From positions 28,085-92,084 of the forward strand of contig JAIRVF010000057.1 in NCBI GenBank assembly GCA_031254035.1: a stretch of 64,000 bases of DNA, read 5' to 3'. The notes under the pieces were generated by a model. The model saw nothing but the letters and a program-made list of their open reading frames with translations. It was not told where the DNA came from and did not search any database. Made by a program: the position numbers and the translations under genes. Numbering within the stretch: the stretch's first letter is position 1; each line of letters begins with the position of its first letter. Positions 42,104 to 51,900 of the stretch are shown piece after piece. The stretch is from Paenibacillus sp. GTDB taxonomy: Bacteria; Bacillota; Bacilli; Paenibacillales; Paenibacillaceae.

Positions 42104-43205
42104 GGGTTATCACTTTTCTTTCTATTGGCTTTGGTCCGGAGATCCGGTTATAAATCGCGATCAGGTCGGATGCATAATCCTTCGGCATCGCTTCGGACAC
42201 GGACTGCTTGAAGTTATCGTAATCCTCTATCACTTGATGCACAATCCGTATAAGCTCCTCCAAATCACGGGACTTAAACAAGATTGTTCCGTCAGGTCTT
42301 TTGCATATATGGCTTGCTACCGCCGGAATTTGATAATGGAGCGCCTCCGCAACGGACACCCCATAGCCATCCATGCTGGTCGGACGGATAAATAGCTGGC
42401 TTTTTTTCAGAATAGGGTAAAACTCTGTATCCTTTACTTCATAGAAACGAAAACGTTCCATCAATCCGTAATCGGTAATCCTCCGCTGCAAGGCCTCATA
42501 ATATTTCCTTTCCTCTGGGCTCTGATCCGCCTCGCCAAGCAGGGCAAACAACAGGCGCACAGGGGTATGGCAGTCCGTTAGCTTCTTCATCAGCTCGATC
42601 AAGAGATCGATGCCGTACAGATCATGATCTTGATATAATCGCACAAAGCCGTTGGCGCTGATGACAAAATCCCCAGTATCCATAAATCGGTGAACCTCCG
42701 CCGGAATTCTCAGCTGCTCCCCTTCATGCTCCGTCGGATGGATGTATGCCGGAATGGTGCCCACCCGATCCGGCCGGAAGCCAAGCTCCAGCAGCATCCG
42801 TGTTGTCGCTTCATTGACACATACGATGTAATCGACCCGCTTCAAACTTGTCACTAGAAGCTTGCGAGTCAGACGATTGGCGTGTTCAAGCTGCTGCGAT
42901 AGACTTTCACCATGAACGGTAAGCATGATTTTTTTGCCCAGTAGCTTGTAGAATCCCAAAATCATCCGCAGTCGCTGATCAATCGTGTGGAAATGAAACA
43001 GATCCCCACGGATAAATGGGATCTGCAATACAAATCTTTTATAGCTGCCGATGGCCATGATATTCCGTTGCTCGTCCGTCAAGTTTGATTCATTGTATAT
43101 GACACATTCCATATCATGTTTTCGCAGTACGTCGGACAGTCTTTGAATATGAACCGAAATCCCACCAATCGGAGGAGGAACCGGTCCCACCATAATCAAT
43201 TTCAT
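42090..43205 (-). CDS. Glycosyltransferase family 4
   Basis: 371 residues, GT-B. The N-terminal glycine loop KLIMVGPVPPPIGGISVHIQRL is typical of acceptor-side GT4 enzymes; the C-terminal donor motif is RPTSMDGYGVSVAEALHYQIPAVASHI. It overlaps the CapK gene stop by one base (TAATG), tight coupling. Position between the CapK-like gene and the flippase gene suggests action on the growing repeat unit. Its donor sugar is not identifiable. Confidence 0.87.
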   Translation of the reverse strand: MKLIMVGPVPPPIGGISVHIQRLSDVLRKHDMECVIYNESNLTDEQRNIMAIGSYKRFVLQIPFIRGDLFHFHTIDQRLRMILGFYKLLGKKIMLTVHGESLSQQLEHANRLTRKLLVTSLKRVDYIVCVNEATTRMLLELGFRPDRVGTIPAYIHPTEHEGEQLRIPAEVHRFMDTGDFVISANGFVRLYQDHDLYGIDLLIELMKKLTDCHTPVRLLFALLGEADQSPEERKYYEALQRRITDYGLMERFRFYEVKDTEFYPILKKSQLFIRPTSMDGYGVSVAEALHYQIPAVASHICKRPDGTILFKSRDLEELIRIVHQVIEDYDNFKQSVSEAMPKDYASDLIAIYNRISGPKPIERKVITRANR

Positions 43206-44551
43206 TAGCTTACCGGTTCCTTCCCGATCCGGACCTCCACGTTCTTAAACTTGCCGGTTTCTGTTTTGGTGATATGGGGAACGATCGTAATTTTGAAATT
43301 CATGTCGATGGTAAACAACTTTTTCAGCTTCTCCACCACCATTTGGATTTCCTCTTGCACAACCTCTTTCGGCTGGCTAGATTCCACCATAATCTCAATC
43401 AGGTCATAACGATGCTGGATCAGCTTGCAAGCGCTGAAGGTTCGAGTCCCTCGGAGTGCAATGGCGACCAGCGGCGAAGGAAGCATATCCCCGTTAGGCT
43501 TATACATGATCTCGCCCATCCGCCCATCGATGGAACGGATTACCGGAAACAGATAATCAAGACCTTGCTGCGCTTTCTGATCAAACGGCGAAGCGGCATC
43601 GGTTAATTCGTAACGGATCAGAGGCATCACATCGTTTAAAAAGGAAGTGCCGATGATCGCACTGGTCTCCCGATTCTGCTCCACATAGCTGTATAAAGGC
43701 AGAAAATAATACGCGTGAGATTCGTTCATCCATCCGCCTAAAGCCACTTTTTCGGTTTGACCGTAATGGGCAAACATCATCGAGCGGGAAAATACACTGC
43801 CGATTAAATGCACCTGATAGTCATGGACCATTTCACAGGCAAGTAAAATGGCTTTTGGCTGATATAACTCCGTTAGCTTCTGGTCCACCAAAAACTTGCT
43901 GAACATGGCGAGTGCCGACGGGAAGCCGTACAAGTATTCATATCCAGATGCCAGGATGGCCTCCACGATATTCCTAATATTATGCTCCGTAATAGCCGTC
44001 GTGTTGATTTTCAAGGTTCTGGAGTACTTATCGAGGATATACAGCTTACTGCCCGGCAGTGCTCCCCTGAATTCCACGCGCCCGTCCCCCGGCTTGTAAC
44101 CGACGTTGGCCCACTGGAAGCAGATTGCCGCCCACTCCCGCTGTTCAACGGTACGGTTCGAATACAGGGTTAACGAGGTTCCTGTCGTTCCGCTGGTTCC
44201 GAGTTTCTTCAGTTTTTCTGGCGAGTATTTGGAGACCACCATATCCTTGCCGTGCATCCGTACATCCTCCTTATGGATGATGGGGATCCGCTCGACATCG
44301 CTGAAATCTTGCAGCATATCCGGGTGAAAGCCTTTCATATCATAAAGCCGTTTGTAAAATACCGTTTGTTCATAAGCAAGTTTTACGATATCTTTCAGGG
44401 CTTGAAGCTGCGCTTGCCGGATCTGGCCGTAATCCATGCGTTTCATCTGCTCGAATTTATTCAGCCACATGTGGAATTCTCTGCCGACATTCACGTACCG
44501 GAACGGAAAATACGATAAAATTTGTTTGGCGGCCGATTTTGTTATACTCAT
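43205..44551 (-). CDS. CapK/PaaK-like adenylate-forming enzyme
   Basis: 448 residues of the ANL superfamily. The P-loop-like KLGTSGTTGTSLTLYSNRT is clear, and the acceptor core has GYEYLYGFPSALAMFSKFL and MMFAHYGQTEKVALGGW. Enzymes of this group (CapK type) sit in capsule/EPS loci and are thought to activate a carboxylate for amide or ester transfer; the two acyltransferases further downstream are plausible partners. The start is the ATG at 44549-44551, overlapping the upstream TGA (ATGA); the frame is open to 44638 but that is within the upstream gene. AAAGGAA lies upstream. Confidence 0.82.
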   Translation of the reverse strand: MSITKSAAKQILSYFPFRYVNVGREFHMWLNKFEQMKRMDYGQIRQAQLQALKDIVKLAYEQTVFYKRLYDMKGFHPDMLQDFSDVERIPIIHKEDVRMHGKDMVVSKYSPEKLKKLGTSGTTGTSLTLYSNRTVEQREWAAICFQWANVGYKPGDGRVEFRGALPGSKLYILDKYSRTLKINTTAITEHNIRNIVEAILASGYEYLYGFPSALAMFSKFLVDQKLTELYQPKAILLACEMVHDYQVHLIGSVFSRSMMFAHYGQTEKVALGGWMNESHAYYFLPLYSYVEQNRETSAIIGTSFLNDVMPLIRYELTDAASPFDQKAQQGLDYLFPVIRSIDGRMGEIMYKPNGDMLPSPLVAIALRGTRTFSACKLIQHRYDLIEIMVESSQPKEVVQEEIQMVVEKLKKLFTIDMNFKITIVPHITKTETGKFKNVEVRIGKEPVS

Positions 44552-46719
44552 GAATTCATCATTCCTTTGGTTAATAATCGTTCGACTTCGAGCGCAATCT
44601 CCATCGCCTGAATTTGCTGCCATAACGGAATCGGCCAATCCTTTTGCCCCCGTGCGGCTTCGCCAAACTGTTCGAGTGTTTCCCGCTGTCCCTTGTTGGC
44701 AATTTTCGTTTCCATTCCTTTCAATTTACTGCCAGCGATCAACAACCGGCGGTAGTCGTCAAGGAAAATGTTTTTGCCGTCTACGTAAATATCCATTTGC
44801 TCCTTAGGATAGGATTTCGATCCGAGAGCGGTGTAGGTCACTGTTGCCACAGAACCGTCCGCAAATTCCATCGTCGCGACAAAATTATCTGTGTGTGTGT
44901 AATGCTTTGTCCCCGGCCTTATATGGGACGCATGAATCCGCTGCACCCTACTGCCCGTCAAATACGTGATCAGATCATAGATATGGCAGCATTCCCCGCG
45001 ATTGCGGCCTCCGCCTTCCTCTGTCTGCGTCCAGTGATCCAAAGGAAGATAACCGGCATTCATCCGGTAGTTCAAAATCATGGGATTGCTGCGCTGCTCA
45101 ACCATCTCTTTAATCTTCGTCGCATAGGGGGAAAATCTGCGGTTGAAGCCGGTGACTAACACCGGAGCAGGCCTTCCATCCGGGAAATCTGCATAATACT
45201 TCTCGATGTTCTCCAATTCCGTACGGGTCAGGGCCAGAGGCTTCTCCACAAACACATGCTTTCCGGCATGTAGTGCATCCAATACGATGGAAGCGTGAGT
45301 ATCATGACGCGTTGCGATAAGAACCGCATCAATCTCCGGGTCCTGAAGAAGGACCGGATAGCTCGTGGACGCATATACCGCACCAAACTGTTTGGCAGTC
45401 TCGGCGGCGTTATGCCCAGTCTGGCTCATCACAGCTTGCAGCTGGAACATACCGGACAATGCATTGATGTTTGGAAGATGCATACCCTTGGCAAATTCAC
45501 CGGCTCCAATCAATCCGATCCGCACTTTCCCATCCGCGCCCTGGACGGCGTTCTGCCCAGGATTTACTGTTACCTTATGTATATCACCGGTAGCACTGGC
45601 CGTTTGTGGATAAGAAAGCAGCACCATCATCGGTTTTGTCTCCGCATTCTGAATATATGTATAAGCTTCCGCCGCTTGGTCAACCGGGAAAACGCAGGAA
45701 ATCATCGGCCCGAGTTGAATCTTTCCCTCCGAAGCCAACCTCAAGTACTCCCTCATGTTCCGGTTTTCCGTCCATCTCACATATCCCAGTGGATAATCCC
45801 GGCCCTTTTCTTCATAGTCCCGGTCATAACGCCCTGGACCATAGGAGGTAGAAATATAAAAATCCAATTCTTTCTCATAAATATCGGCCCGGTTGATCTC
45901 AAGACCAACGTCTCCTACAACCACGACGCGTCCCTTCTTCCTCGTCATCCGGAAGGCCTCAGACAGAATGACACTGGATCTTGCTGCCGCCGTAATGATG
46001 ACACCATCTGCGCCCAAGCCATCCGTGAGACGGAGCGCCGCTTCGACGCCACTTTCCTCCCCAGGTTGGATGGCCATATCCATGCCAAGGCGCTGTGCCA
46101 GTGCAATCCGAGTGTCATCCAGATCAGTGCCGATCACCCGGCATCCGTTTGCTTTCAGCAGCTGTGCCGTCAGCTGTCCCAGAATCCCCAGCCCGATCAC
46201 CACAAACGTTTCTCCTAAGGTCGGGGCCGCGCGTCGTAGCCCCTGCATCGCGATCGCACCTAGTGTCACCGTGCTTGCTTCCGCCATACCCAAGCCCTCA
46301 GGAACGGAGGTTACCAAATTCCGTGGGACCCGGATAATTTCCGCATGATGGGCAAATTGGGCTCCGGCGCAGGCGACGCGGTCGCCCACCTTCAGATCCA
46401 CAACTCCTTCTCCGACCTCGATCACCATTCCGGCTGCCGAGTAACCCGAAGGCTGGCCGGAGCTTGTCTTCAACTTGAGCATATTCCGCGTGTGGGACAA
46501 CCCCTGAGTGGCTGCGATTTGCATCAACTTCTTGACCTTGTCCGGCTGCTGAACTGCACGCTTCCACAGCGGGACACCACTCGTTCGAAGACCACTGATT
46601 TCTGTTCCGATCGAGATGCAGGAATGTTCCACCTGTACCAAAACAGTTCCCTTCTGAATTTCCGGCGCCGGAGTTTGTTCAACCACAGCGTTTCCATGTC
46701 TAATGATCACTTGATTCAT
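44548..46719 (-). CDS. Bi-domain oxidoreductase: zinc-ADH-like plus Gfo/Idh/MocA
   Basis: 723 residues. The N-terminal domain (1-370) is an MDR/zinc-alcohol-dehydrogenase-like enzyme with cofactor motif VVIGLGILGQLTAQLLKANG near residue 170. The C-terminal domain (about 398-723) is a Gfo/Idh/MocA oxidoreductase with GLIGAGEFAKGMHLPN and the catalytic EKPLALT. This exact fusion is found in many polysaccharide loci next to a heparinase/alginate-lyase-like protein, as here. The two activities probably oxidise and reduce or epimerise one sugar intermediate. The RBS is a GGGGGAA stretch; the gene start is 18 bases after the upstream stop. Confidence 0.85.
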   Translation of the reverse strand: MNQVIIRHGNAVVEQTPAPEIQKGTVLVQVEHSCISIGTEISGLRTSGVPLWKRAVQQPDKVKKLMQIAATQGLSHTRNMLKLKTSSGQPSGYSAAGMVIEVGEGVVDLKVGDRVACAGAQFAHHAEIIRVPRNLVTSVPEGLGMAEASTVTLGAIAMQGLRRAAPTLGETFVVIGLGILGQLTAQLLKANGCRVIGTDLDDTRIALAQRLGMDMAIQPGEESGVEAALRLTDGLGADGVIITAAARSSVILSEAFRMTRKKGRVVVVGDVGLEINRADIYEKELDFYISTSYGPGRYDRDYEEKGRDYPLGYVRWTENRNMREYLRLASEGKIQLGPMISCVFPVDQAAEAYTYIQNAETKPMMVLLSYPQTASATGDIHKVTVNPGQNAVQGADGKVRIGLIGAGEFAKGMHLPNINALSGMFQLQAVMSQTGHNAAETAKQFGAVYASTSYPVLLQDPEIDAVLIATRHDTHASIVLDALHAGKHVFVEKPLALTRTELENIEKYYADFPDGRPAPVLVTGFNRRFSPYATKIKEMVEQRSNPMILNYRMNAGYLPLDHWTQTEEGGGRNRGECCHIYDLITYLTGSRVQRIHASHIRPGTKHYTHTDNFVATMEFADGSVATVTYTALGSKSYPKEQMDIYVDGKNIFLDDYRRLLIAGSKLKGMETKIANKGQRETLEQFGEAARGQKDWPIPLWQQIQAMEIALEVERLLTKGMMNS

Positions 46720-46737
46720 GCTAATTGTTCCCCCGTT

Positions 46738-48726
46738 TTATTCCCAATGAATATTCGTTTTTAGACTCCGATCTTGGAAAGGCACCTGTAATAGCAGGCT
46801 TGGCAATCGAGTTCCATAGCTTGTCGATATCCAGGCTTCCTGCACTTCTACTTTCACCGCATGCTCAAAAACAATAGAAACCATGAATTCCTCTGTATGA
46901 AGCATCCATGCCCCTTGGTTCATGGATATCCTTATTCCTGGTGCCAGCATAAATGATGCAACCGCAGAAAGGGCACCACCGGTCAGAGAAGCCCCGTGTT
47001 CAAGAGTATCCATGATAACCAGCCTTGACTCCTCCAGTTCCATTTCCCGTTTATGAATGATTCCGCTACTTGCCAGATAACCTTGATGCCTTCCTGTAAA
47101 ATGGTGATCTGTAAACCGGCTGCAATTCGCGTGGGTCTGCTCCCGCAACAGAAACAGGTTCCTTTCCTCCATATCATTTTGCTCCAAACCACCAACCTGC
47201 AGTGTGTTATGAACAGCCGTACTGCGGAAAAGGTTTCTTAGCTGAAAATCGGCCGAATACACATAAGTACCCGGATCCACCATAATGTCCCGTCCCTTCA
47301 CATTCAACACAAAGCTCAGCTGGTCGTTATGGCTGTGCGCCCCGTGCCCGTGGAAAGAAAGCTCCCCGCAGCGAATCAGGCAGTAAGCTTCCGGATTTCG
47401 CAAAATATAGTAACCCCCATCCGGATAAGCTGTGGATTTCATGGTGGAATCCGACAGTTGCCTAGCAGAATTCAAATCTCCCGCAATCCAAAGAGCATCT
47501 TCCCGGCTGTTGTAGCCTGCTTTCCGGAAATCATCCCGGTTGAAAAACTCACCGGCCACCGCTAACAGATGTCGGAAATCACTACGCACCCATTCGCCGT
47601 AGCGCGAGACGATGAGGAACCTACCATCATCGGCGTCGCCGATCAGCGGGGTTAAGCCGTCCGGCTTCATGATTTGAAGCATAAACTCATGCATTAATTC
47701 GAGACGACGCAAATATCCAGCTGAAAAGCCAAGGCCATTATTCGCGCACCATATCGTTGTTACAAGAAACATTTCTGCAACAAGACGGTGATACGAAGTA
47801 GAAGCTTCATAGTTCGTTCCATCCCTATTAACCTGAACGAACATCTCCTTTTCCAATTCCATCATGCCAAAATGTAGCCACTCTTCGGGACCAGTATCCT
47901 GCATCCGACCCTCAAGCACATGAAAGCCACGGAAATAAAGGCCAAGCGCAACCAATCCGGCCAAATTAGCTGTATAATGGTTGCCCGTATGCTCCCCTGT
48001 GTTCTCCAGATTGCCGCGGATAAAACCCCCGTGTAAATATAGCGATGCATGAAGCTTCCCCCAAAAGGACTCCCCAAGGGAAGAACTTGACCGAAAGAAT
48101 GGTATCACCGCAATCCAATTCGCCGCGCGGATCGCGACATCCATAGTACAAGTCCAGTTGACGGACATTTCTACTGGATTTTGCATCATCCAATCATCCA
48201 GCTGCCCCCGGAATTCGAGTGCATATTTCTCGTCCCCTGTCAGCCAATAGGCTTTCCCTAACGTGAATAAATGCTGAAAACGTGATAACTCCCAGGGAAC
48301 CTTGACGTCTGCAGCATTGTTCAGATCAACGATCTTAATTCTTTTATAAAAGTTGTTTTCCCACCTAAAACCGGTTTTGAAATCCTCATGCCAAGGAAGC
48401 GAAGCGCCAAGCTCCGTTTCACCGGAACCGAGCAGGTCAAAGATATGCGAGCAAATCCGGTCCGCATCACGGATAATCTCTTGACTCCACCCTTCAGCTT
48501 TCAGCAGCTTCACATATTCACCCTGCTTTGAAGGATCAAACAGAAATGTACTCTCAGAGACAAATGCACGGAACCGCTCCGGAGGGAGCGTAATGGGTGA
48601 GCGACTGACCCGATACTTCCGATACGTAAATCTCGCTTCTTGAATCGCTTTGCCGGCGATTTTTTTGACGGCTACCCGAAAAGGCATTTCCTTCAGGCGC
48701 CTGATCTTGGTTTGGACCGTGGACAT
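46738..48726 (-). CDS. Heparinase II/III- and alginate-lyase-like family protein
   Basis: 662 residues without signal peptide. The N-terminal 350 residues form an alpha-toroid with NTGEHTGNHYTANLAGLVALGLYF; the C-terminal beta-sandwich has GHGAHSHNDQLSFVLNVKGRDIMVDPGTYVY, the HxHxDxLS active-site motif of heparinase II/III proteins. In EPS loci such proteins accompany the bi-domain oxidoreductase. They may cleave uronate-containing strands or act as an internal epimerase/lyase; lack of a signal peptide points to a cytosolic or unusually exported activity. The start lies three bases after the wecC stop, with GGGAG upstream. Confidence 0.85.
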   Translation of the reverse strand: MSTVQTKIRRLKEMPFRVAVKKIAGKAIQEARFTYRKYRVSRSPITLPPERFRAFVSESTFLFDPSKQGEYVKLLKAEGWSQEIIRDADRICSHIFDLLGSGETELGASLPWHEDFKTGFRWENNFYKRIKIVDLNNAADVKVPWELSRFQHLFTLGKAYWLTGDEKYALEFRGQLDDWMMQNPVEMSVNWTCTMDVAIRAANWIAVIPFFRSSSSLGESFWGKLHASLYLHGGFIRGNLENTGEHTGNHYTANLAGLVALGLYFRGFHVLEGRMQDTGPEEWLHFGMMELEKEMFVQVNRDGTNYEASTSYHRLVAEMFLVTTIWCANNGLGFSAGYLRRLELMHEFMLQIMKPDGLTPLIGDADDGRFLIVSRYGEWVRSDFRHLLAVAGEFFNRDDFRKAGYNSREDALWIAGDLNSARQLSDSTMKSTAYPDGGYYILRNPEAYCLIRCGELSFHGHGAHSHNDQLSFVLNVKGRDIMVDPGTYVYSADFQLRNLFRSTAVHNTLQVGGLEQNDMEERNLFLLREQTHANCSRFTDHHFTGRHQGYLASSGIIHKREMELEESRLVIMDTLEHGASLTGGALSAVASFMLAPGIRISMNQGAWMLHTEEFMVSIVFEHAVKVEVQEAWISTSYGTRLPSLLLQVPFQDRSLKTNIHWE

Positions 48727-48729
48727 GTT

Positions 48730-49998
48730 CTACACTCCCACCTCCACCCGGGGCGACCGCATGAAAAAGCCCCTCGTATCCACCACAATTTTTTCCTGGA
48801 GCGTTTCCGGACTGATAACTTTAAAAGCCTCATGGTTTACGAGCAGCAGAACGATATCCGCCCGATGTACCGCCTCCTCAGGTTCAGAGAAGACCACATT
48901 TCTGTGCCGTAGACTGTTCGGCAGTTCTTTGATATGGGGCTCGGCAACATATAGGGTGGCAGCTGCACTTCTAGCCAAATGTTCCACAATCGTTATCGCT
49001 GGACTTTCGCGTAAATCATCTATGTTCGCCTTGAAAGACAGACCCAAGCAGGCGATCACTGGGGATTTCAGCTTCGAAGCAAGCTGAAGCACCTTTTCTA
49101 CCACGTACCAGGGCTTTTGGTCATTCACGATCCGTGCCGTATGGATCAGCTTGGCCTGCTCAGGAGCCGCATCGACCAGAAACCAAGGATCGACCGCAAT
49201 GCAGTGGCCTCCTACACCGGGACCCGGCTGAAGAATATTGACCCTCGGATGTCGATTGGCCAAACGAATCAGTTCCCATACGTCGATATCCAAATGATCG
49301 CAGATCAGCGACAGCTCATTCGCAAACGCAATATTCACGTCCCTAAAGGAATTCTCCGTTAACTTGGCCATTTCGGCCGTTCGAGCACTGGTTTCCAGGA
49401 TAGCTCCCTTGACGAAATACCGGTAGAAGTCGGCTGTCCAGCGCGTGGACGCCTCGTCAATACCACCAACAATACGGTCATTTTCAACCAATTCGCGTAA
49501 TATTTGACCAGGGAGCACCCGCTCCGGACAGTAGGAAACAAAGATGCGGTTATATGCGGCATGAAGTGAATCGGAAATGCTTAGATCCCTCCTAGCTTCC
49601 AGAATCCAATCTGCAATCTGTTCCGTTGTTCCGACTGGACTGGTTGATTCCAGGATGATCAGGTTGCCGGGTCTCAAAAATGGAATGATCGCCTTTGTCG
49701 CCTGCTCCACATAGGTCAGGTCAGGTTTGTTGTTTTCTTGAAAAGGGGTCGGTACGGCCAAGATATAAACATCCGCTTCCGTCGGAACCGTAGAAGCACG
49801 GAGCATTCCGGATTGCACGGCTTCCATTACTACTTGGTCCAAATCTGGCTCTGTGATGTGAACCTCTCCCTGATTGATCTTTTCAACCGTATGTATGTTG
49901 ACATCTACGCCGTGCACCTGAAATCCGTTTTTGCCCAGCAGACCGGCTGTCGGAAGTCCGATGTAACCCAGCCCCACTACGCATACTTTTTTTACCAT
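48730..49998 (-). CDS. wecC: Nucleotide-sugar dehydrogenase (UDP-ManNAc dehydrogenase type)
   Basis: 422 residues. NAD-binding VCVVGLGYIGLPTAGLL, ESTSPVGTTEQIADWI, SYCPERVLPG, the Lys/Asn block KLTENSFRDVNIAFANEL and the substrate loop NILQPGPGVGGHCIAVDPWFLV. The family oxidises UDP-GlcNAc/ManNAc-type sugars to uronic acids with two NAD. The catalytic Cys lies in GVGGHC. It supplies an acidic amino sugar for the EPS. The symbol is by similarity; a UDP-GlcNAc dehydrogenase is possible. GalU is immediately upstream; the 73-bp gap shows only weak hairpins. Confidence 0.85.
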   Translation of the reverse strand: MVKKVCVVGLGYIGLPTAGLLGKNGFQVHGVDVNIHTVEKINQGEVHITEPDLDQVVMEAVQSGMLRASTVPTEADVYILAVPTPFQENNKPDLTYVEQATKAIIPFLRPGNLIILESTSPVGTTEQIADWILEARRDLSISDSLHAAYNRIFVSYCPERVLPGQILRELVENDRIVGGIDEASTRWTADFYRYFVKGAILETSARTAEMAKLTENSFRDVNIAFANELSLICDHLDIDVWELIRLANRHPRVNILQPGPGVGGHCIAVDPWFLVDAAPEQAKLIHTARIVNDQKPWYVVEKVLQLASKLKSPVIACLGLSFKANIDDLRESPAITIVEHLARSAAATLYVAEPHIKELPNSLRHRNVVFSEPEEAVHRADIVLLLVNHEAFKVISPETLQEKIVVDTRGFFMRSPRVEVGV

Positions 49999-50071
49999 TC
50001 ACGTCCCTACCTTTTTTATAAAATTAAGGGAATCCCTCTACGTAAAGCTTTCTGCATAAAGAGCAGCCTCT

Positions 50072-50971
50072 TTAAAAAGCGGTCTTCTCCTGTTTCTCCA
50101 GCTGAAGAATGCGGTCCATCGCGGACAAAAGCGGCAGACGCAAATCCTCCTGAAGTAGTGCAAAATCGATGGTGGTTAAAATGTAGCCAAGCTTCTCGCC
50201 AACATCAAAGCGCTCTCCTTTAAACGCATAAGCGATACAACCCTGTTCTACGATCAGCTTTTGGATAGCGTCAGTCAGTTGTATTTCCCCGCCGTACCCC
50301 GCCTCCTGACGCTCCAGATATTCGAAGATTTCCGGGGTCAATACGTAGCGGCCGATAATGGCTAGATTCGACGGTGCCTCGCCCGGATCTGGCTTTTCTA
50401 CCACTCTCCGAAGCTCGTAAGTCGAACCATCGTGATCAAGTGCACGCAACGGATCAATCACCCCATAGCGGTGCGTCTGATCACTGGGTACTGTTCCTAC
50501 ACCAACCACGGACAGCCCGTAGGTTTCGTATTGATCGACAAGCTGTCCAATGCAAGGCGCTTCCGATCTGACGACATCATCGCCAAGCAGCACCGCAAAA
50601 GGTTCATTGCCAATAAAATTGCGCGCGCACCAAATGGCATGCCCCAGTCCTTTGGCTTCCTTCTGACGGATATAATGAATCTCGACCGCTGATGAACGGC
50701 GGACCGATTCAAGTACCTCCAGCTTCCCCTTCTGCAGCAGGTCATGTTCCAGCTCAAACGAATGATCGAAATGATCTTCAATGGAACGTTTGCCTTTTCC
50801 CGTCACGATAATGATATCTTCAATTCCCGCCGCGATAGCCTCTTCGACAATGTACTGGATGGTCGGTTTATCAACGATTGGCAGCATCTCTTTTGGCATC
50901 GCCTTGGTTGCCGGCAAAAAGCGCGTCCCGAGACCCGCTGCTGGAATAATCGCCTTTCTGACTTTGTTCAC
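50072..50971 (-). CDS. galU: UTP-glucose-1-phosphate uridylyltransferase
   Basis: 299 residues. N-terminal nucleotide-binding motif [63 protein letters not shown] and [13 protein letters not shown] are all GalU/GtaB signatures. It makes UDP-glucose for EPS synthesis in the cytoplasm. It starts with GTG at 50971 with GGGGGAG as ribosome site. A long structured gap precedes it (50972-51210), and it is in the position of the third or fourth gene of the EPS operon. Confidence 0.93.
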   Translation of the reverse strand: MNKVRKAIIPAAGLGTRFLPATKAMPKEMLPIVDKPTIQYIVEEAIAAGIEDIIIVTGKGKRSIEDHFDHSFELEHDLLQKGKLEVLESVRRSSAVEIHYIRQKEAKGLGHAIWCARNFIGNEPFAVLLGDDVVRSEAPCIGQLVDQYETYGLSVVGVGTVPSDQTHRYGVIDPLRALDHDGSTYELRRVVEKPDPGEAPSNLAIIGRYVLTPEIFEYLERQEAGYGGEIQLTDAIQKLIVEQGCIAYAFKGERFDVGEKLGYILTTIDFALLQEDLRLPLLSAMDRILQLEKQEKTAF

Positions 50972-51023
50972 AATGTTTCTCCCCCTTATGGAATTTCTCT
51001 ATATTTAAAATGGATTAAAGGAT

Positions 51024-51180
51024 GAGCTATATGACCGGACCGCATAGCTCATACTTCAATCGAAGTATGAAACCCGGGCATCTAACCCGGCCTCACATCA
51101 CACTCTCGACGATTGACGTCTAAGGTACTTCCATACCCACAGCATGACCGAGTGCCTACAGTGATAAAGGTACAGTAGAC
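51024..51180 (-). ncRNA. Structured leader in EPS operon, possible EAR-type element
   Basis: The 239-bp gap between the BY-kinase and galU genes contains several hairpins on the minus strand: outer stem GTCTA..GTAC / GTAC..TAGAC (51170-51180 with 51118-51128), then CCGGG/CCCGG (51074-51090), CATACTTC/GAAGTATG (51050-51069) and GAGCTAT/ATAGCTC (51024-51050). None has a T run, so they are not terminators. In B. subtilis the EAR antitermination RNA lies inside the eps operon after epsB, the kinase gene. The position matches; I cannot align the sequence to EAR from memory. Confidence 0.4.
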
Positions 51181-51210
51181 ATAACCTTTGCCCGTACAAC
51201 CGACATGGAG

Positions 51211-51900
51211 CTAATCGGAAAGCCCGTAATAATAATGCTGATGCGACTCCGACTTGCTGTATTTCTTATTGTTCAGAACCACGCCCAGGATGTTGGCCTT
51301 GGCGAGCTCCAGCTTTTCCTTCGTTTTCTTAATAAACTCCCGCTTCACTTTGCCTGCATGCACAACAAGAATGACTCCGTCGCAAACCGAAGCTACGATC
51401 AGCCCGTCTGCGACCGCCAGTACCGGCGAGGTATCCATCAGGATCACATCGTATTCTTCCTTCCAAAACTCGATGATTTCCCTTAATTTATCCGAGGACA
51501 GCAGCTCCGTCGGATTGGGCGGAACGGGACCAGCCATGACCAGAGACAAATTGTCAATCGTTGATTGATGCAAAATCTCACCGTATGTACATTGATTAGC
51601 CAAAAGATTGGACAAACCGATCCGGTTGCTTACATTGAAGACGGTTTGCAGTGAAGGATGCCGTAAGTCGGCATCAATCAAAATCACCTTCTTCCCCTCT
51701 TGAGCATAGGCGACTGCTAAATTGCTAATGGTCGTCGTCTTGCCTTCTCCAGCTTGGGTCGAGGTGACAGCCAGTACCTGCAGCTTCTGGTTCCATCCTG
51801 AAAACTGAATGTTAGTCCGGAGATTCCGGTATCCTTCGGCGATATTGGATCTGCGGTTGATGTCCATGATAAGTTTGCTATTACTGACTGAGCGTCGCAT
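51211..51900 (-). CDS. BY-kinase (CpsD/CapB-type tyrosine autokinase)
   Basis: 229 residues, the ATPase half of a split Gram-positive bacterial tyrosine kinase. Walker A GEGKTT (51-56), Walker A' ILIDADLRHP (73-82), Walker B DVILMDTSP, and a C-terminal tyrosine cluster HQHYYYGLSD that is autophosphorylated. It works with the Wzz-like activator gene upstream, which it overlaps by 20 bases. The start at 51900 is set by AGGTGA five bases upstream; the longer frame to 51948 is inside the upstream gene. It controls EPS chain length and export together with the CpsB phosphatase. Confidence 0.9.
   Translation of the reverse strand: MRRSVSNSKLIMDINRRSNIAEGYRNLRTNIQFSGWNQKLQVLAVTSTQAGEGKTTTISNLAVAYAQEGKKVILIDADLRHPSLQTVFNVSNRIGLSNLLANQCTYGEILHQSTIDNLSLVMAGPVPPNPTELLSSDKLREIIEFWKEEYDVILMDTSPVLAVADGLIVASVCDGVILVVHAGKVKREFIKKTKEKLELAKANILGVVLNNKKYSKSESHQHYYYGLSD

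Noticed and set aside
45295-46218. Plus-strand 307-codon open frame inside the bi-domain oxidoreductase gene
   Set aside because: It lies fully antisense to a gene with clear domain motifs on the minus strand, has no ribosome site and shows low-complexity composition. The same applies to other long antisense frames such as 18075-18629, 36000-36617 and 56833-57708.
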